27,224 bases of DNA from JAITWN01 sp964581365 (GCA_964581365.1 CAZOOF010000029.1:1-27224), one strand, 5' to 3'. Counted from the first letter of the stretch, positions 6,476 through 14,653 are shown. The notes: generated by a model from the letters alone, not told the origin. Made by a program: numbers and translations.

Positions 6476-7846
6476 ATGAATACTAAGCACTTTTCACAGA
6501 GCAACGAGGACATCGCAAGGCGCGATCGCGCCGTGCTGTGGCATCCCTGCACCCAAATGAAGGATCACGAGCAGGGCGGACCGCTGCCGATCCGGCAGGC
6601 CCGTGGCGTGTGGCTGGAGGACTTCGAGGGCCGGCGCTATCTCGACGCCATCAGCTCCTGGTGGGTCAATCTCTTCGGCCATTCCAATCCGGTGATCAAC
6701 GCTGCCCTGCGGGAGCAGGCCGAAACCCTGGAACACGTCATTCTTGCCGGCTTCAGCCATCTGCCGGCGATCGAACTGGCCGAACGACTGACGACGCTGG
6801 CGCCTCCCGGACTGACGCGCTGCTTCTATGCCGACAGCGGGTCCGCCGCGGTGGAAGTGGCGCTCAAAATGAGTTACCACTACTGGCGCAATCAGGGGCG
6901 ATCGGGCAAGACGCGCTTCATCACCCTGGAGAACGGCTATCACGGCGAAACGCTGGGCGCGCTCGCGGTGGGCGGCATCGGCCTGTATCGCGACACCTAC
7001 GGTCCGCTGTTGATGGAGACCCTGCGCGTACCCTCACCGGACTGTTACGCGCGTGAACCCGGCGAAAGCCCCGAGGATTACAGCAGACGCCGCTTCGAAC
7101 CCATGCGCGAGGCGCTGGAGCGTCATCACGGCGAGGTTTGCGCGGTCATCGTCGAGCCCCTGGTCCAATGCGCGGGTTCGATGCGCATGTATGAGCCGAT
7201 CTACCTGGAACTCCTGCGCGAGGCCTGCGACCGCTACGGTGTGCATCTCATCGCCGATGAGATCGCCGTCGGTTTCGGCCGCACCGGAACCATGTTCGCC
7301 TGCGAGCAGGCTGATATCACGCCGGATTTTCTCTGCCTGTCCAAGGGACTGACCGGCGGCTACCTGCCGCTTTCCGCCGTGCTGACCAATGAAAACATCT
7401 ACCAGGCCTTCTACGGCGACTACGGCGAAATGAAAGCCTTTCTGCACTCCCACAGTTACACCGGCAACGCGCTGGCCTGTCGCGCCGCACTCGCCACCCT
7501 GGATCTGTTCGCCGCCTCGCCGGTGCTCGAACGCAACCGCGAACTCGCCGCACTCATGGGCCAGGCCTGCGAACGCTTCCGCGATCACCCGCACGTAGCC
7601 GAAGTGCGGCAGCGGGGAATGATCGTCGCCATCGAGACGGTGCGCGACCGCCACACTCGCGAGCCGTGGCCCTGGCAGGAGCGGCGCGGACGGCGCATCG
7701 CCCTCCGCGCCCAGGAGTTCGGTGTGCTGTTGCGGCCGCTGGGCAACGTGGTCTATTTCATGCCGCCCTACGTGATCACTCCGGAGGAGATCGAACTGAT
7801 GACCGATGCCGCATGGGCCGGCATCGAGGCAGCGGCGGAGGACTGA
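6476..7846 (+). CDS. bioA: Adenosylmethionine-8-amino-7-oxononanoate aminotransferase
   Basis: A 456-residue PLP-dependent class III aminotransferase that converts KAPA to DAPA using S-adenosylmethionine in biotin synthesis (cytoplasm). Diagnostic features are the N-terminal LWHPCTQMKDHE block, the BioA signature ISSWWVNLFGHSN (60-71), the cofactor phosphate site DSGSAAVEVALKM, the PLP ring aspartate in LIADEIAVGFGRTG, and the Schiff-base lysine K290 in LCLSKGLTGGYLPL. Length is slightly longer than the E. coli enzyme (about 430). The ATG at 6476 has only a weak SD. Other biotin genes are absent here, so bioA stands apart from any bio operon. It is followed after 2 bp by rsmE, with which it is probably cotranscribed. 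Confidence 0.95.
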   Translation: MNTKHFSQSNEDIARRDRAVLWHPCTQMKDHEQGGPLPIRQARGVWLEDFEGRRYLDAISSWWVNLFGHSNPVINAALREQAETLEHVILAGFSHLPAIELAERLTTLAPPGLTRCFYADSGSAAVEVALKMSYHYWRNQGRSGKTRFITLENGYHGETLGALAVGGIGLYRDTYGPLLMETLRVPSPDCYAREPGESPEDYSRRRFEPMREALERHHGEVCAVIVEPLVQCAGSMRMYEPIYLELLREACDRYGVHLIADEIAVGFGRTGTMFACEQADITPDFLCLSKGLTGGYLPLSAVLTNENIYQAFYGDYGEMKAFLHSHSYTGNALACRAALATLDLFAASPVLERNRELAALMGQACERFRDHPHVAEVRQRGMIVAIETVRDRHTREPWPWQERRGRRIALRAQEFGVLLRPLGNVVYFMPPYVITPEEIELMTDAAWAGIEAAAED

Positions 7847-7848
7847 AC

Positions 7849-8586
7849 ATGCGCCTGACGAGGATCTACCATCCGCACCGCCTGACCGAGGGAGCCGATA
7901 CCAGCCTGGAGGACACCGCCTCGACGCATCTGCTGCGGGTACTCCGGCTGCGAGCAGGAGCCGAACTGCGCCTGTTCGACGGCAGCGGCGCCGAGTTCGA
8001 AGCGACTCTCACCGGCACGGCCGGCGGCCGCGCCCAGGTCCGCGTCGGCCGACGACATGCGCGCGACGTCGAATCGCCGCTCGCCATCACCCTGGCTCAG
8101 GGGATCTCGCGCGGCGAACGCATGGACCTCACGCTGCAGAAATCGGTCGAGCTCGGCGTCCAGCGCATCGTGCCCGTGGTCACCGCGCACACCCAAGTCA
8201 AACTGAGTGGGGAGCGGCTGGAACGGCGCCACCAGCATTGGCAGGGGGTTATCGTTTCAGCCTGTGAACAGTGCGGCCGTACCCGCCTGCCGGAACTGCT
8301 GCCGGTCGTCACGCTGGATCGATGGCTGGAGAATCCGGAGCCCGGATCACAGCGGCTGGTGCTCGACCACCGCGCCGAACGGAATTTGCGCTCGCTGCCT
8401 CAGCCCGCCGAAGCGGTCACCCTGCTGATCGGACCGGAAGGGGGGCTGGAAGAAAAGGAGATCGCAGCGGCCGAACAGCGCGCCGGCTACGTACCGCTAG
8501 CCCTCGGCCCCCGCATCCTGCGCACCGAGACGGCGGGCCTCGCCGCGCTCGCAGCCCTTCAGACCCTGTGGGGCGATATGGGATAA
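7849..8586 (+). CDS. rsmE: 16S rRNA m3U1498 methyltransferase
   Basis: A 245-residue SPOUT-class enzyme that methylates N3 of U1498 in 16S rRNA of the small subunit. The N-terminal PUA-like RNA-binding domain (about 1-72) is followed by the knotted methyltransferase domain with SACEQCGR (137-144), LIGPEGGL (193-200) and the C-terminal knot LGPRILRTETAGLAAL. The ATG at 7849 lies 2 bp after the bioA stop, with a GGAGG SD inside the end of bioA (GCGGAGGACTGA). The open frame extends upstream into bioA, but only this start gives the family N-terminus MRLTRIY. In many gammaproteobacteria rsmE is next to bioA or gshB, in agreement with this neighbourhood. Confidence 0.95.
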   Translation: MRLTRIYHPHRLTEGADTSLEDTASTHLLRVLRLRAGAELRLFDGSGAEFEATLTGTAGGRAQVRVGRRHARDVESPLAITLAQGISRGERMDLTLQKSVELGVQRIVPVVTAHTQVKLSGERLERRHQHWQGVIVSACEQCGRTRLPELLPVVTLDRWLENPEPGSQRLVLDHRAERNLRSLPQPAEAVTLLIGPEGGLEEKEIAAAEQRAGYVPLALGPRILRTETAGLAALAALQTLWGDMG

Positions 8587-8604
8587 ACCGTCCCGTCCGC
8601 TGCC

Positions 8605-9201
8605 TCAGGACAGGCGAGGCATCTCGCGCCGGGTGAATGGGAGGGCGGCGACCGGAGGACGGGGGGCGCCACCGGCCAGGGCGGCGGCCAGACCTTCAGG
8701 CGCGGCACTGAACGTCACATTGCAGGCGCGGGCGATGGAGCGCGGGAGCGCCGTATAGCGCGCGCTCCTGGCATCCTGAACCCAGACCCGGCCGCCGGCG
8801 CGGATCACGGCCCGGCAGGCCTCCGCCCCGTCCGGGACAATCCCGCTGAGCGCGATCACGCCCAGCCGCTCGCCATAACGTGAAATCAGCGCCCGCAGCA
8901 CGCACTCGCGGGTCGTCGCCTCCTCATCGAGCGCGAGCACCAGCACGTCCCCCGGATAGAGACTGCGCTCCACCCCGGCGGCATGCACGGCCCCGGGCGT
9001 GACCCGCGCCAGCAGACGGGCGAGCAGACCGATCGCCTCGACAGGCGCATCGATGGCCACCACAAAGGCGCAACTGCCGGCGACTTCGGGAGCGAGAGAT
9101 CGAAAAAAGCGCTGTGCGGCCGGAACCGCACCGAGCCCGCCAGTCAGAACCCACGCCTCTTCGGCGGGCTGACGTACGGGTTGCGATGGCTTGAGGGTCA
9201 T
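8605..9201 (-). CDS. CheB-like protein with degenerate methylesterase site
   Basis: A 198-residue protein resembling the C-terminal methylesterase domain of CheB (about residues 15-175) without a receiver domain. The order of blocks is preserved: a glycine turn TGGLGAV (20-26), SCAFVVAIDAPVEAIGLLARLL, LYPGDVLVLA, GVIALSGIVPDGAEACRAV (114-132) and VWVQDARSARYTALPRSIA (139-157). In active CheB the triad is Ser (GASAGG), His (VLHIP) and Asp (LSGxxxDG). Here the aspartate is kept (D124), the histidine position reads Asp (D51) and no serine is found at the glycine turn. It is probably a catalytically dead relative, perhaps of the ChpB type from pilus chemosensory systems. It is convergent with rsmE and divergent from gshA. 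The SD is weak. Confidence 0.7.
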   Translation of the reverse strand: MTLKPSQPVRQPAEEAWVLTGGLGAVPAAQRFFRSLAPEVAGSCAFVVAIDAPVEAIGLLARLLARVTPGAVHAAGVERSLYPGDVLVLALDEEATTRECVLRALISRYGERLGVIALSGIVPDGAEACRAVIRAGGRVWVQDARSARYTALPRSIARACNVTFSAAPEGLAAALAGGAPRPPVAALPFTRREMPRLS

Positions 9202-9267
9202 GGGGAAAAGTCTGCTCCGGGAACCACGCTGCGGGATACTAGCAAAATTCTACCGGGGATTGAGGAG

Positions 9268-9354
9268 ATGCACAGGACATTTCACAGTCCCACGGGGAAG
9301 GATTCCTGCCCCCGTCCGCAGGATTTCCCCGCACCGGTAATCGGGATACCATAA
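9268..9354 (+). CDS. Possible 28-codon leader ORF upstream of gshA
   Basis: A short open frame, ATG to TAA, encoding a peptide that begins MHRTFHSPTGK and ends PAPVIGIP. A purine-rich GAGGAG touches the ATG, which is too close for an ideal SD. It ends 26 bp before gshA and overlaps the hairpin at 9294-9330. It holds a single Cys codon, within the hairpin stem. It may be a regulatory upstream ORF or chance; no homology is recognised. Confidence 0.2.
   Translation: MHRTFHSPTGKDSCPRPQDFPAPVIGIP
9294..9330 (+). promoter_or_regulatory. Stem-loop in the gshA leader region
   Basis: GGGGAA (9294-9299) pairs with TTCCCC (9325-9330), and TCCTGC (9304-9309) pairs with GCAGGA (9318-9323). An asymmetric internal loop (four bases against one) separates the two stems, and the terminal loop has eight bases. 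It lies 50 bp before the gshA start in the 179-bp gap shared with the divergent CheB-like gene. No T-run follows, so it is not an obvious terminator. Confidence 0.4.
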
Positions 9355-9380
9355 AGGCCCCATTTCGCGCCTTGAAAGCC

Positions 9381-10697
9381 ATGCCGATTCAACATCTTCA
9401 CCCGGTTCCCCATCTGACGACCGTACTCAACGGTCCGCTGCTCGAACTCGAAAGCCATCTGCTGAACCGGCAGGCGGAAATCGAGTCATGGCTGAGAAGA
9501 CAGTGGCAGCGCACCCGGGCGCCATTCTACGCTTCGGTCGACCTGCGCAACGCCGGGTTCAAGCTGGCCCCGGTGGATACGAATCTGTTTCCGGCGGGCT
9601 TCAACAATCTCAATCCCGCCTTCATGCCGCTCTGCGTGCAGGCCACCCAGGCGGCGATCGAACACGTGTGTCCGACGGCCCAGCGGGTGATCCTGATTCC
9701 CGAGGACCACACCCGCAACCCCTACTATCTGGACAGCCTGGCGACCCTGCTCGATATCCTGCGCAAGGCTGGACTGGAAGTACGGCTGGGCTCCCTGCGT
9801 CCGGACCTCGAGGCCCCGGAGGAACTCGTCGCACCGAACGGCCAGACGCTGCTGCTCGAACCGCTGGAGCGCACCGGCGACGAGGTACACGTCGGCGATT
9901 TCCGCCCCTGTCTGGTGCTGCTCAACAACGATCTCGCCTCCGGACGTCCCCCGATTCTGGAGGGACTGAAACAGAACGTCGCTCCGCCGCTCGAACTCGG
10001 ATGGGCCAACCGGCTGAAGTCCGACCATTTTGCGCGCTACCGTGAAGTCGCGGCCGAGTTCGCCGCCCTGATCGGCATCGACCCCTGGCTGATCGACCCG
10101 CTCTACCTGAAATGCGGTGAGATCAACTTCATGAAGCGCGAGGGCGAGGACTGTCTGGCGACCAACGTCGAGGAACTGCTGCGCAACATCCGCCGCAAGT
10201 ACGAAGAGTACGGCGTGGATCGCGAACCCTATGTGGTCATCAAGGCGGATGCCGGCACCTACGGAATGGGCGTAATGACGGCGCGCTCGCCCGATGATGT
10301 CCTCGCTCTCAACCGCAAGGAACGCACGCGCATGGCCGCCTCCAAGGGCGGCATGTCGATCACGCGGGTGATCATGCAGGAAGGCGTCTATACTTTCGAG
10401 ACCTGGGGTGATGCCCAGGCGGTCGCCGAGCCGGTGATCTACATGATCGACCATTTCGTCGTCGGCGGCTTCTACCGTGTGCATACCCGCCGCGGCCCCG
10501 ACGAGAATCTGAACGCGCCCGGGATGTATTTTGAACCGCTGGCGTTCGCTGACACCTGCACCACTCCGGAACGAAGCCTCGCTCCGGACGCGCAGCCCAA
10601 CCGCTTTTACGCATACGGCGTGATCGCGCGCCTGGCGCTACTGGCCGCTGCGCGCGAGATGAAGAGCCTGAGCGAACCGAGCGAGGCACTGTTGTGA
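9381..10697 (+). CDS. gshA: Glutamate-cysteine ligase, ferrooxidans type
   Basis: A 438-residue enzyme that joins glutamate and cysteine with ATP, the first step of glutathione synthesis. It belongs to the less common GshA family first noted in Acidithiobacillus ferrooxidans (TIGR02049/PF08886), not the E. coli GshA family. Recognisable blocks are SVDLRNAGFKLAPVDTNLFP, GFNNLNPAFMPLC, ILIPEDHTRNPYYLDSL, VLLNNDLASGRPPILEGL, KSDHF, and VVIKADAGTYGMGVMTARS. ATG at 9381 was chosen; a TTG three codons earlier (9372) is also open. The SD is weak. gshB follows after 43 bp, so both steps of glutathione synthesis are encoded together. Confidence 0.92.
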   Translation: MPIQHLHPVPHLTTVLNGPLLELESHLLNRQAEIESWLRRQWQRTRAPFYASVDLRNAGFKLAPVDTNLFPAGFNNLNPAFMPLCVQATQAAIEHVCPTAQRVILIPEDHTRNPYYLDSLATLLDILRKAGLEVRLGSLRPDLEAPEELVAPNGQTLLLEPLERTGDEVHVGDFRPCLVLLNNDLASGRPPILEGLKQNVAPPLELGWANRLKSDHFARYREVAAEFAALIGIDPWLIDPLYLKCGEINFMKREGEDCLATNVEELLRNIRRKYEEYGVDREPYVVIKADAGTYGMGVMTARSPDDVLALNRKERTRMAASKGGMSITRVIMQEGVYTFETWGDAQAVAEPVIYMIDHFVVGGFYRVHTRRGPDENLNAPGMYFEPLAFADTCTTPERSLAPDAQPNRFYAYGVIARLALLAAAREMKSLSEPSEALL

Positions 10698-10740
10698 GCG
10701 CCAGCGCCGTGCCTGCCAGCCGTTCCGGAGTCAGCGCGCC

Positions 10741-11688
10741 ATGAGCATCGAACTCGGCGTAGTCATGGATCCAATCGCTTCGATCAAGCCGGCGAAGGAT
10801 AGCACGCTCGCCATGCTGATCGCCGCGCAGAAGCGCGGCTGGCGCCTCTGGTATATGGAGCCCCAGGATCTCAGCCTGCAGGGCGCCACGCTGCGCGCGC
10901 GCATGACGGCGCTGACCGTACGCGACGACCCCGAGGACTGGTTCGAATTCGGCGAAGAACGCCGCGCACCGCTGAAGTCTCTGCAGGTCGTGCTGATGCG
11001 CAAGGACCCGCCATTCGATATCAATTATGTCTACAGCACCTTTCTGCTCGAGCAGGCGGAAGCCGAAGGCGTACTGGTGGTCAATCGCCCCTCGGCGCTG
11101 CGCGACACCAATGAAAAGCTGTCGCTCGCGCGCTTTCCGCATCTGTGTCCGCCGACGCTGGTCAGCTGCGATCCGCATGAGCTCCGCGCCTTCCTCGCCG
11201 AGCACAACGACATCATCATCAAGCCGCTGCAGGGCATGGGTGGAGAATCGGTCTTTCGCGTAGGTCGCAACGACCCCAACGTCAGCGTGGTGATCGAGGT
11301 CATGACCGAGCGCGGTCGTACCCCGGCGATGGCACAGCGCTATCTGCCCGAGATCGTCTACGGCGACAAGCGCATCCTGATGATCGACGGCGAACCGGTT
11401 CCCTATGCGCTGGCGCGGATTCCGGCGATCGGAGAAACGCGGGCCAACCTCGCCGCCGGCGGTCGGGGAGTCGGCCAGCCGCTCTCCGAGCGCGAGCGCT
11501 GGATCTGCGCCGAGGTCGGTCCCGAACTGCGCCGACGCGGGCTGATGTTCGTCGGTCTGGATGTGATCGGCGACTGGCTCACCGAGATCAACGTCACCAG
11601 CCCGACCTGCATCCGCGAACTGGATGCCCAGTTCGGGCTCGATATCGCGGGCCAGCTCATGGATTGCATCGAGGCCCGCCTGCGGTGA
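10741..11688 (+). CDS. gshB: Glutathione synthetase
   Basis: A 315-residue ATP-grasp ligase that adds glycine to gamma-glutamylcysteine. The N-terminus IELGVVMDPIASIKPAKDS, LMRKDPPFDINYVYST, the ATP-binding loop KPLQGMGGESVFRV, RYLPEIVYGDKRILMIDGEP and the C-terminal EINVTSPTCIRELD are all typical of bacterial GshB, and the length matches (about 315). A GGAG box lies 10 nt before the ATG. It is followed within a few bases by the apbE frame, suggesting one transcript. In Pseudomonas aeruginosa gshB sits between the tonB/yqgE/yqgF/pyr genes and the pilG chemosensory cluster; the pil genes are absent here. Confidence 0.96.
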   Translation: MSIELGVVMDPIASIKPAKDSTLAMLIAAQKRGWRLWYMEPQDLSLQGATLRARMTALTVRDDPEDWFEFGEERRAPLKSLQVVLMRKDPPFDINYVYSTFLLEQAEAEGVLVVNRPSALRDTNEKLSLARFPHLCPPTLVSCDPHELRAFLAEHNDIIIKPLQGMGGESVFRVGRNDPNVSVVIEVMTERGRTPAMAQRYLPEIVYGDKRILMIDGEPVPYALARIPAIGETRANLAAGGRGVGQPLSERERWICAEVGPELRRRGLMFVGLDVIGDWLTEINVTSPTCIRELDAQFGLDIAGQLMDCIEARLR

Positions 11689-11695
11689 TGGCGCG

Positions 11696-12766
11696 GTGAT
11701 CCGGGCCAGGCGCTGCATCCCGCGCGGCCGCCGTCTTTTCGCTTTCGTGCTGATCGCGGCGGCGGCGTTCGGCTGCGCGCCGCAGGAACAACAGGCCTAC
11801 AAGCGGCAGTTTTTCGCCCTCGGCACGCTGGTCGAGATCACGCTGTGGGGTGTCGACGATAAACAGGCGGCCGAGGCCGTGCGCCGCACCGAACAGGTCA
11901 TCCAGGCGGCGCACAGCCGCTGGCACGCCTGGCAACCCGGCGAACTCACCGACATCAACGAAGCACTGGCGGCAGGACAATCGATCACCACCAGCGCCGA
12001 AACGGCCGCGGCCCTGCGTCAGGCACGGGCGCTGTCGATAGACAGCGCTCATCTGTTCAACCCGGCCATCGGTGCACTGGTGCGCCTCTGGGGTTTTCAC
12101 GACAGCGAACGGCCACTCGGTCCACCGCCGCCAGCCAGCGCCATCGCGGCGCTGCTCGAGGCCGCCCCGCGCATGGATCAGATCGAAGTCGATGAGCAGG
12201 GTCGCGTGTCCAGCGCCAATCCCGCCGTTCACATCGATCTCGGCGCATTCGCCAAGGGGAAGGCGGTAGATGAGGCGATCGCCGCCCTGCGCGAGCTCGG
12301 CATCACCGACGCGATCGTCAATGCCGGCGGCGACCTGCGCGCCATCGGCCGCCACGGCTCACGTCCCTGGCGCATCGGCATCCGGCAGGCCAACGGCGCC
12401 GGCGTATTTGCCTCGATCGAAGTCGCGGGCGACGAGAGCGTATTCACCTCCGGCGACTACGAGCGCTATTTCGACTTTGAAGGGCAACGCTATCATCACA
12501 TTCTCGATCCCCGCACCGGCATGCCGGCGGCGGAGACGCGCTCGGTGACCATAGTCCACGAATCGGGCGCCACGGCCGATGCCGCCGCCACCGCCCTGTT
12601 CGTCGCCGGCCCCCGGGAATGGGTGGCCATCGCGAAAGCAATGGGCGTGACGCAGGCGATGCTGGTCGACGTCGACATGACGGTCTACATGACCCCGGAG
12701 ATGGCCCGCCGCATCCAGTTCGAGAATTCGCCACCGCCGAAAATCATGGTAGTGGACCCGTCATGA
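11696..12766 (+). CDS. apbE: FAD:protein FMN transferase (lipoprotein)
   Basis: A 356-residue ApbE-family enzyme that splits FAD and attaches FMN covalently to a Ser/Thr of target proteins on the outer side of the membrane. The N-terminus is a lipoprotein signal, RRLFAFVLIAAAAFGC, with the lipidated cysteine at about residue 27. Motifs are FALGTLVEITLWG, HIDLGAFAKGKAVDEA, AIVNAGGDLRAIG, HHILDPRTGMPA and the Mg site TADAAATALFVAG. I chose GTG at 11696, which gives the normal length and a compact signal peptide; the frame is open further upstream inside gshB, so the start is uncertain. The stop overlaps the next gene by 4 bp (ATGA). No target with an FMN-binding S/T motif is visible in this window. 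Confidence 0.92.
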   Translation: MIRARRCIPRGRRLFAFVLIAAAAFGCAPQEQQAYKRQFFALGTLVEITLWGVDDKQAAEAVRRTEQVIQAAHSRWHAWQPGELTDINEALAAGQSITTSAETAAALRQARALSIDSAHLFNPAIGALVRLWGFHDSERPLGPPPPASAIAALLEAAPRMDQIEVDEQGRVSSANPAVHIDLGAFAKGKAVDEAIAALRELGITDAIVNAGGDLRAIGRHGSRPWRIGIRQANGAGVFASIEVAGDESVFTSGDYERYFDFEGQRYHHILDPRTGMPAAETRSVTIVHESGATADAAATALFVAGPREWVAIAKAMGVTQAMLVDVDMTVYMTPEMARRIQFENSPPPKIMVVDPS

Positions 12767-13149
12767 GCTCCGGACAGGCGCCCGGCTCCATCCGCCCCGC
12801 CGACTTCGTCGTCATTGCCGCCGCACTGCTGCTGATCGGCTGGCTCTATGCCCAGCACTGGGGCGGAAGCAGCGTCGCCGAGTTCGCACTGGTCGTGGAT
12901 GGCGCTGGCGAGGAAAGACGAATTCCGCTGTCCGTGGACCGTACCCTGGAGATCGCGGGCCCGCTCGGGGTGAGCGTGATCGAAATCGAGCAGGGTGCGG
13001 CACGCTTCGTGAGTTCGCCTTGCGCGAATCAGTACTGCGTGCACAATGGCTGGCTGCGTGAGGGCGGCGCGCTCGCTGCCTGCTTGCCCAATCGCGTCAT
13101 GCTGGCGCTCACCGGCGGCGACGGTCACTGGGACAGCATCAATTTCTGA
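12763..13149 (+). CDS. NusG domain II-containing membrane protein
   Basis: A 128-residue protein with one N-terminal transmembrane helix (about 14-30, FVVIAAALLLIGWLYA) and an outward-facing NusG_II domain (PF07009). The characteristic pair of cysteines is present as SPCANQYCVHNGW (C87 and C92, spacing CX4C), followed by a third cysteine (C107) in LAACLPNRVMLAL. These cysteines could bind metal or form a disulfide. It starts within the apbE stop (ATGA) and its stop codon ends on the first base of the next gene. This domain commonly occurs next to ApbE and Gx transporters, suggesting a role in an extracytoplasmic redox pathway, but its molecular activity is not known. Confidence 0.85.
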   Translation: MSSGQAPGSIRPADFVVIAAALLLIGWLYAQHWGGSSVAEFALVVDGAGEERRIPLSVDRTLEIAGPLGVSVIEIEQGAARFVSSPCANQYCVHNGWLREGGALAACLPNRVMLALTGGDGHWDSINF

Positions 13150-13688
13150 TGGGAACTCCCGTGACCACGCCCGTCGTCATGCGCAGCACGCGCGAGGATC
13201 ACCTCATCGCGGCGCTTGCCACTCTGGCCATCACCATCCATATCGCCGAGAGCGCCCTGCCCATGCCCTTGCCGGGAGCCAAACCGGGGCTCGCCAACGT
13301 CGTTGTCATCGCGGCGCTGCTGCTTTACGGCTGGAAGACCGCGGCCTGGGTGAGCATGCTGAGAGTGCTGGCAGGCAGCATCGTGCTGGGAACCTTCCTC
13401 AGCCCGAGTTTCGTCCTGTCGCTGAGCGGAGCGGCAGCGTCGATCGCAGCCGTCGGCCTGGTATGGGCGGTGCGTCCCTCCCTGCTCGGACCGGTCGGCT
13501 ACAGCGTGCTGGCGGCGATGGCGCACATGGCAGCGCAGTTTCACGTCGCCTGGCTGCTATTCATACCGCATCCGGCGCTTTTCGGTCTGCTGCCGATATT
13601 GATGACGCTTGCCCTGATTTTCGGGCTGACGAGCGGTATCATTGCTCAGATTGCGCTGAACCTTTTGAAGACCTCGCCGATTCGATGA
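13149..13688 (+). CDS. Gx transporter family membrane protein
   Basis: A 179-residue integral membrane protein with about five hydrophobic helices (approximate residues 20-38, 50-66, 70-90, 94-117 and 140-170). The block PGAKPGLANVVVI (residues 41-53) is the hallmark of the family annotated as Gx transporter or 'heptaprenyl diphosphate synthase component I' (PF07456). The older enzymatic name is misleading: the protein looks like a small S-component-type transporter, and a flavin or prenyl-related cargo has been suggested from gene context. It abuts the NusG_II gene and its stop overlaps the tonB-like start (ATGA). The trio apbE-NusG_II-Gx is therefore translationally coupled. Confidence 0.85.
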   Translation: MGTPVTTPVVMRSTREDHLIAALATLAITIHIAESALPMPLPGAKPGLANVVVIAALLLYGWKTAAWVSMLRVLAGSIVLGTFLSPSFVLSLSGAAASIAAVGLVWAVRPSLLGPVGYSVLAAMAHMAAQFHVAWLLFIPHPALFGLLPILMTLALIFGLTSGIIAQIALNLLKTSPIR

Positions 13689-14578
13689 AGGTATCCGTCC
13701 CACACCCTTCGACTGTGACACCGGCCGATCGCCTCGGCCTGACGCTGTTCCTGGCGGTGGTGATCCATGCGACGGTCATTCTCGGTGTCACTTTTTCCAC
13801 CGAAATGACCCGGCTGCCGCAGCTCAAGACGCCGCCGATCGAGATCCGTCTGGTCCATCAGCGCAGCGACCAAGCGCCGGACAGCGCCGACTACCTCGCC
13901 CAGGCCAATCTCGAAGGCGGCGGCAATCTGGAGGAAGACCAGACGCCGAGCAGTCCGGCCTTCGTACCGCTGTCGCCCCAGCAGCCCGGCACCGACGTCG
14001 CGGTACGCGAGGAGACTTCGCCGGAAGCACAGCGGCCACGTCAGGACACCCGTCCGCTGAGCAGCGAGCGCTCGGATACCCGGGTCAGCCAGCTTGAACT
14101 GGCCCCCGAAACGGTTCGTGACATTCCCACCGCCGATCAGCTGGTCGCGCGCAGCCTGGAAATCGCCAGCCTGAGCGCCGAAATCGATCAGCAGATGAAC
14201 GAGTACGCGCAGCGCGGCAAGCATCGCTACATCATCTCGGCGCAGGCGCAGGAATTCCGTGATGCTGCCTACCTGGACGCCTGGCGCGCCAAGATAGAAC
14301 GCGTCGGCAACCTCAACTATCCGGAAGAAGCCCGGCGGCGCAACCTGTCCGGCAAGCTGCTGCTGGATGTGGCCATCAATGCCGACGGCAGTCTGAACAA
14401 TGTCACGCTGGTGCGCTCCTCAGGCCACAAGGTTCTCGATGACGCGGCAATGCGGATCGTTCGCATGGCTGCCCCCTTCAATGAGTTCACCCCCGAGATG
14501 CGCGCGGACACTGACGTGCTGCACATCACCCGCACCTGGGAATTCCTCGACAGCCAGCTCAGCGCGCGCGGCAGATAG
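13685..14578 (+). CDS. TonB-like energy transducer
   Basis: A 297-residue protein with the usual TonB layout. A cytoplasmic N-terminus and one membrane helix (about 16-37, LGLTLFLAVVIHATVILGV) carry the conserved His of the H20-type position. A polar periplasmic spacer follows (about 45-200, rich in Q, E, P and R rather than classic Pro-Lys repeats), then a C-terminal TonB domain (about 210-290) with YPEEARRRNLSGKLLLDVAI and VRSSGHKVLDDAAMRIV. It would couple the proton-motive force to outer-membrane receptors. No ExbB/ExbD or receptor gene lies in the window. The same TonB-like gene is found between gshB and yqgE in Pseudomonas relatives. Its start overlaps the Gx gene stop by 4 bp. Confidence 0.9.
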   Translation: MKVSVPHPSTVTPADRLGLTLFLAVVIHATVILGVTFSTEMTRLPQLKTPPIEIRLVHQRSDQAPDSADYLAQANLEGGGNLEEDQTPSSPAFVPLSPQQPGTDVAVREETSPEAQRPRQDTRPLSSERSDTRVSQLELAPETVRDIPTADQLVARSLEIASLSAEIDQQMNEYAQRGKHRYIISAQAQEFRDAAYLDAWRAKIERVGNLNYPEEARRRNLSGKLLLDVAINADGSLNNVTLVRSSGHKVLDDAAMRIVRMAAPFNEFTPEMRADTDVLHITRTWEFLDSQLSARGR

Positions 14579-14613
14579 AAAAGACGCCACAAAAACATAC
14601 AGTTGCACGATCC

Positions 14614-14642
14614 CTGACGCGATCGCAGCACTCCCGCGTCAG
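14614..14642 (+). terminator. Hairpin after the tonB-like gene
   Basis: CTGACGCG (14614-14621) and CGCGTCAG (14635-14642) form an 8-bp stem with a 13-base loop, 36 bp after the tonB-like stop. The following bases (CCGGCCCTTCATT) have no T-run, so termination would be weak. It lies just upstream of a promoter-like sequence for yqgE. Confidence 0.35.
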
Positions 14643-14653
14643 CCGGCCCTTCA

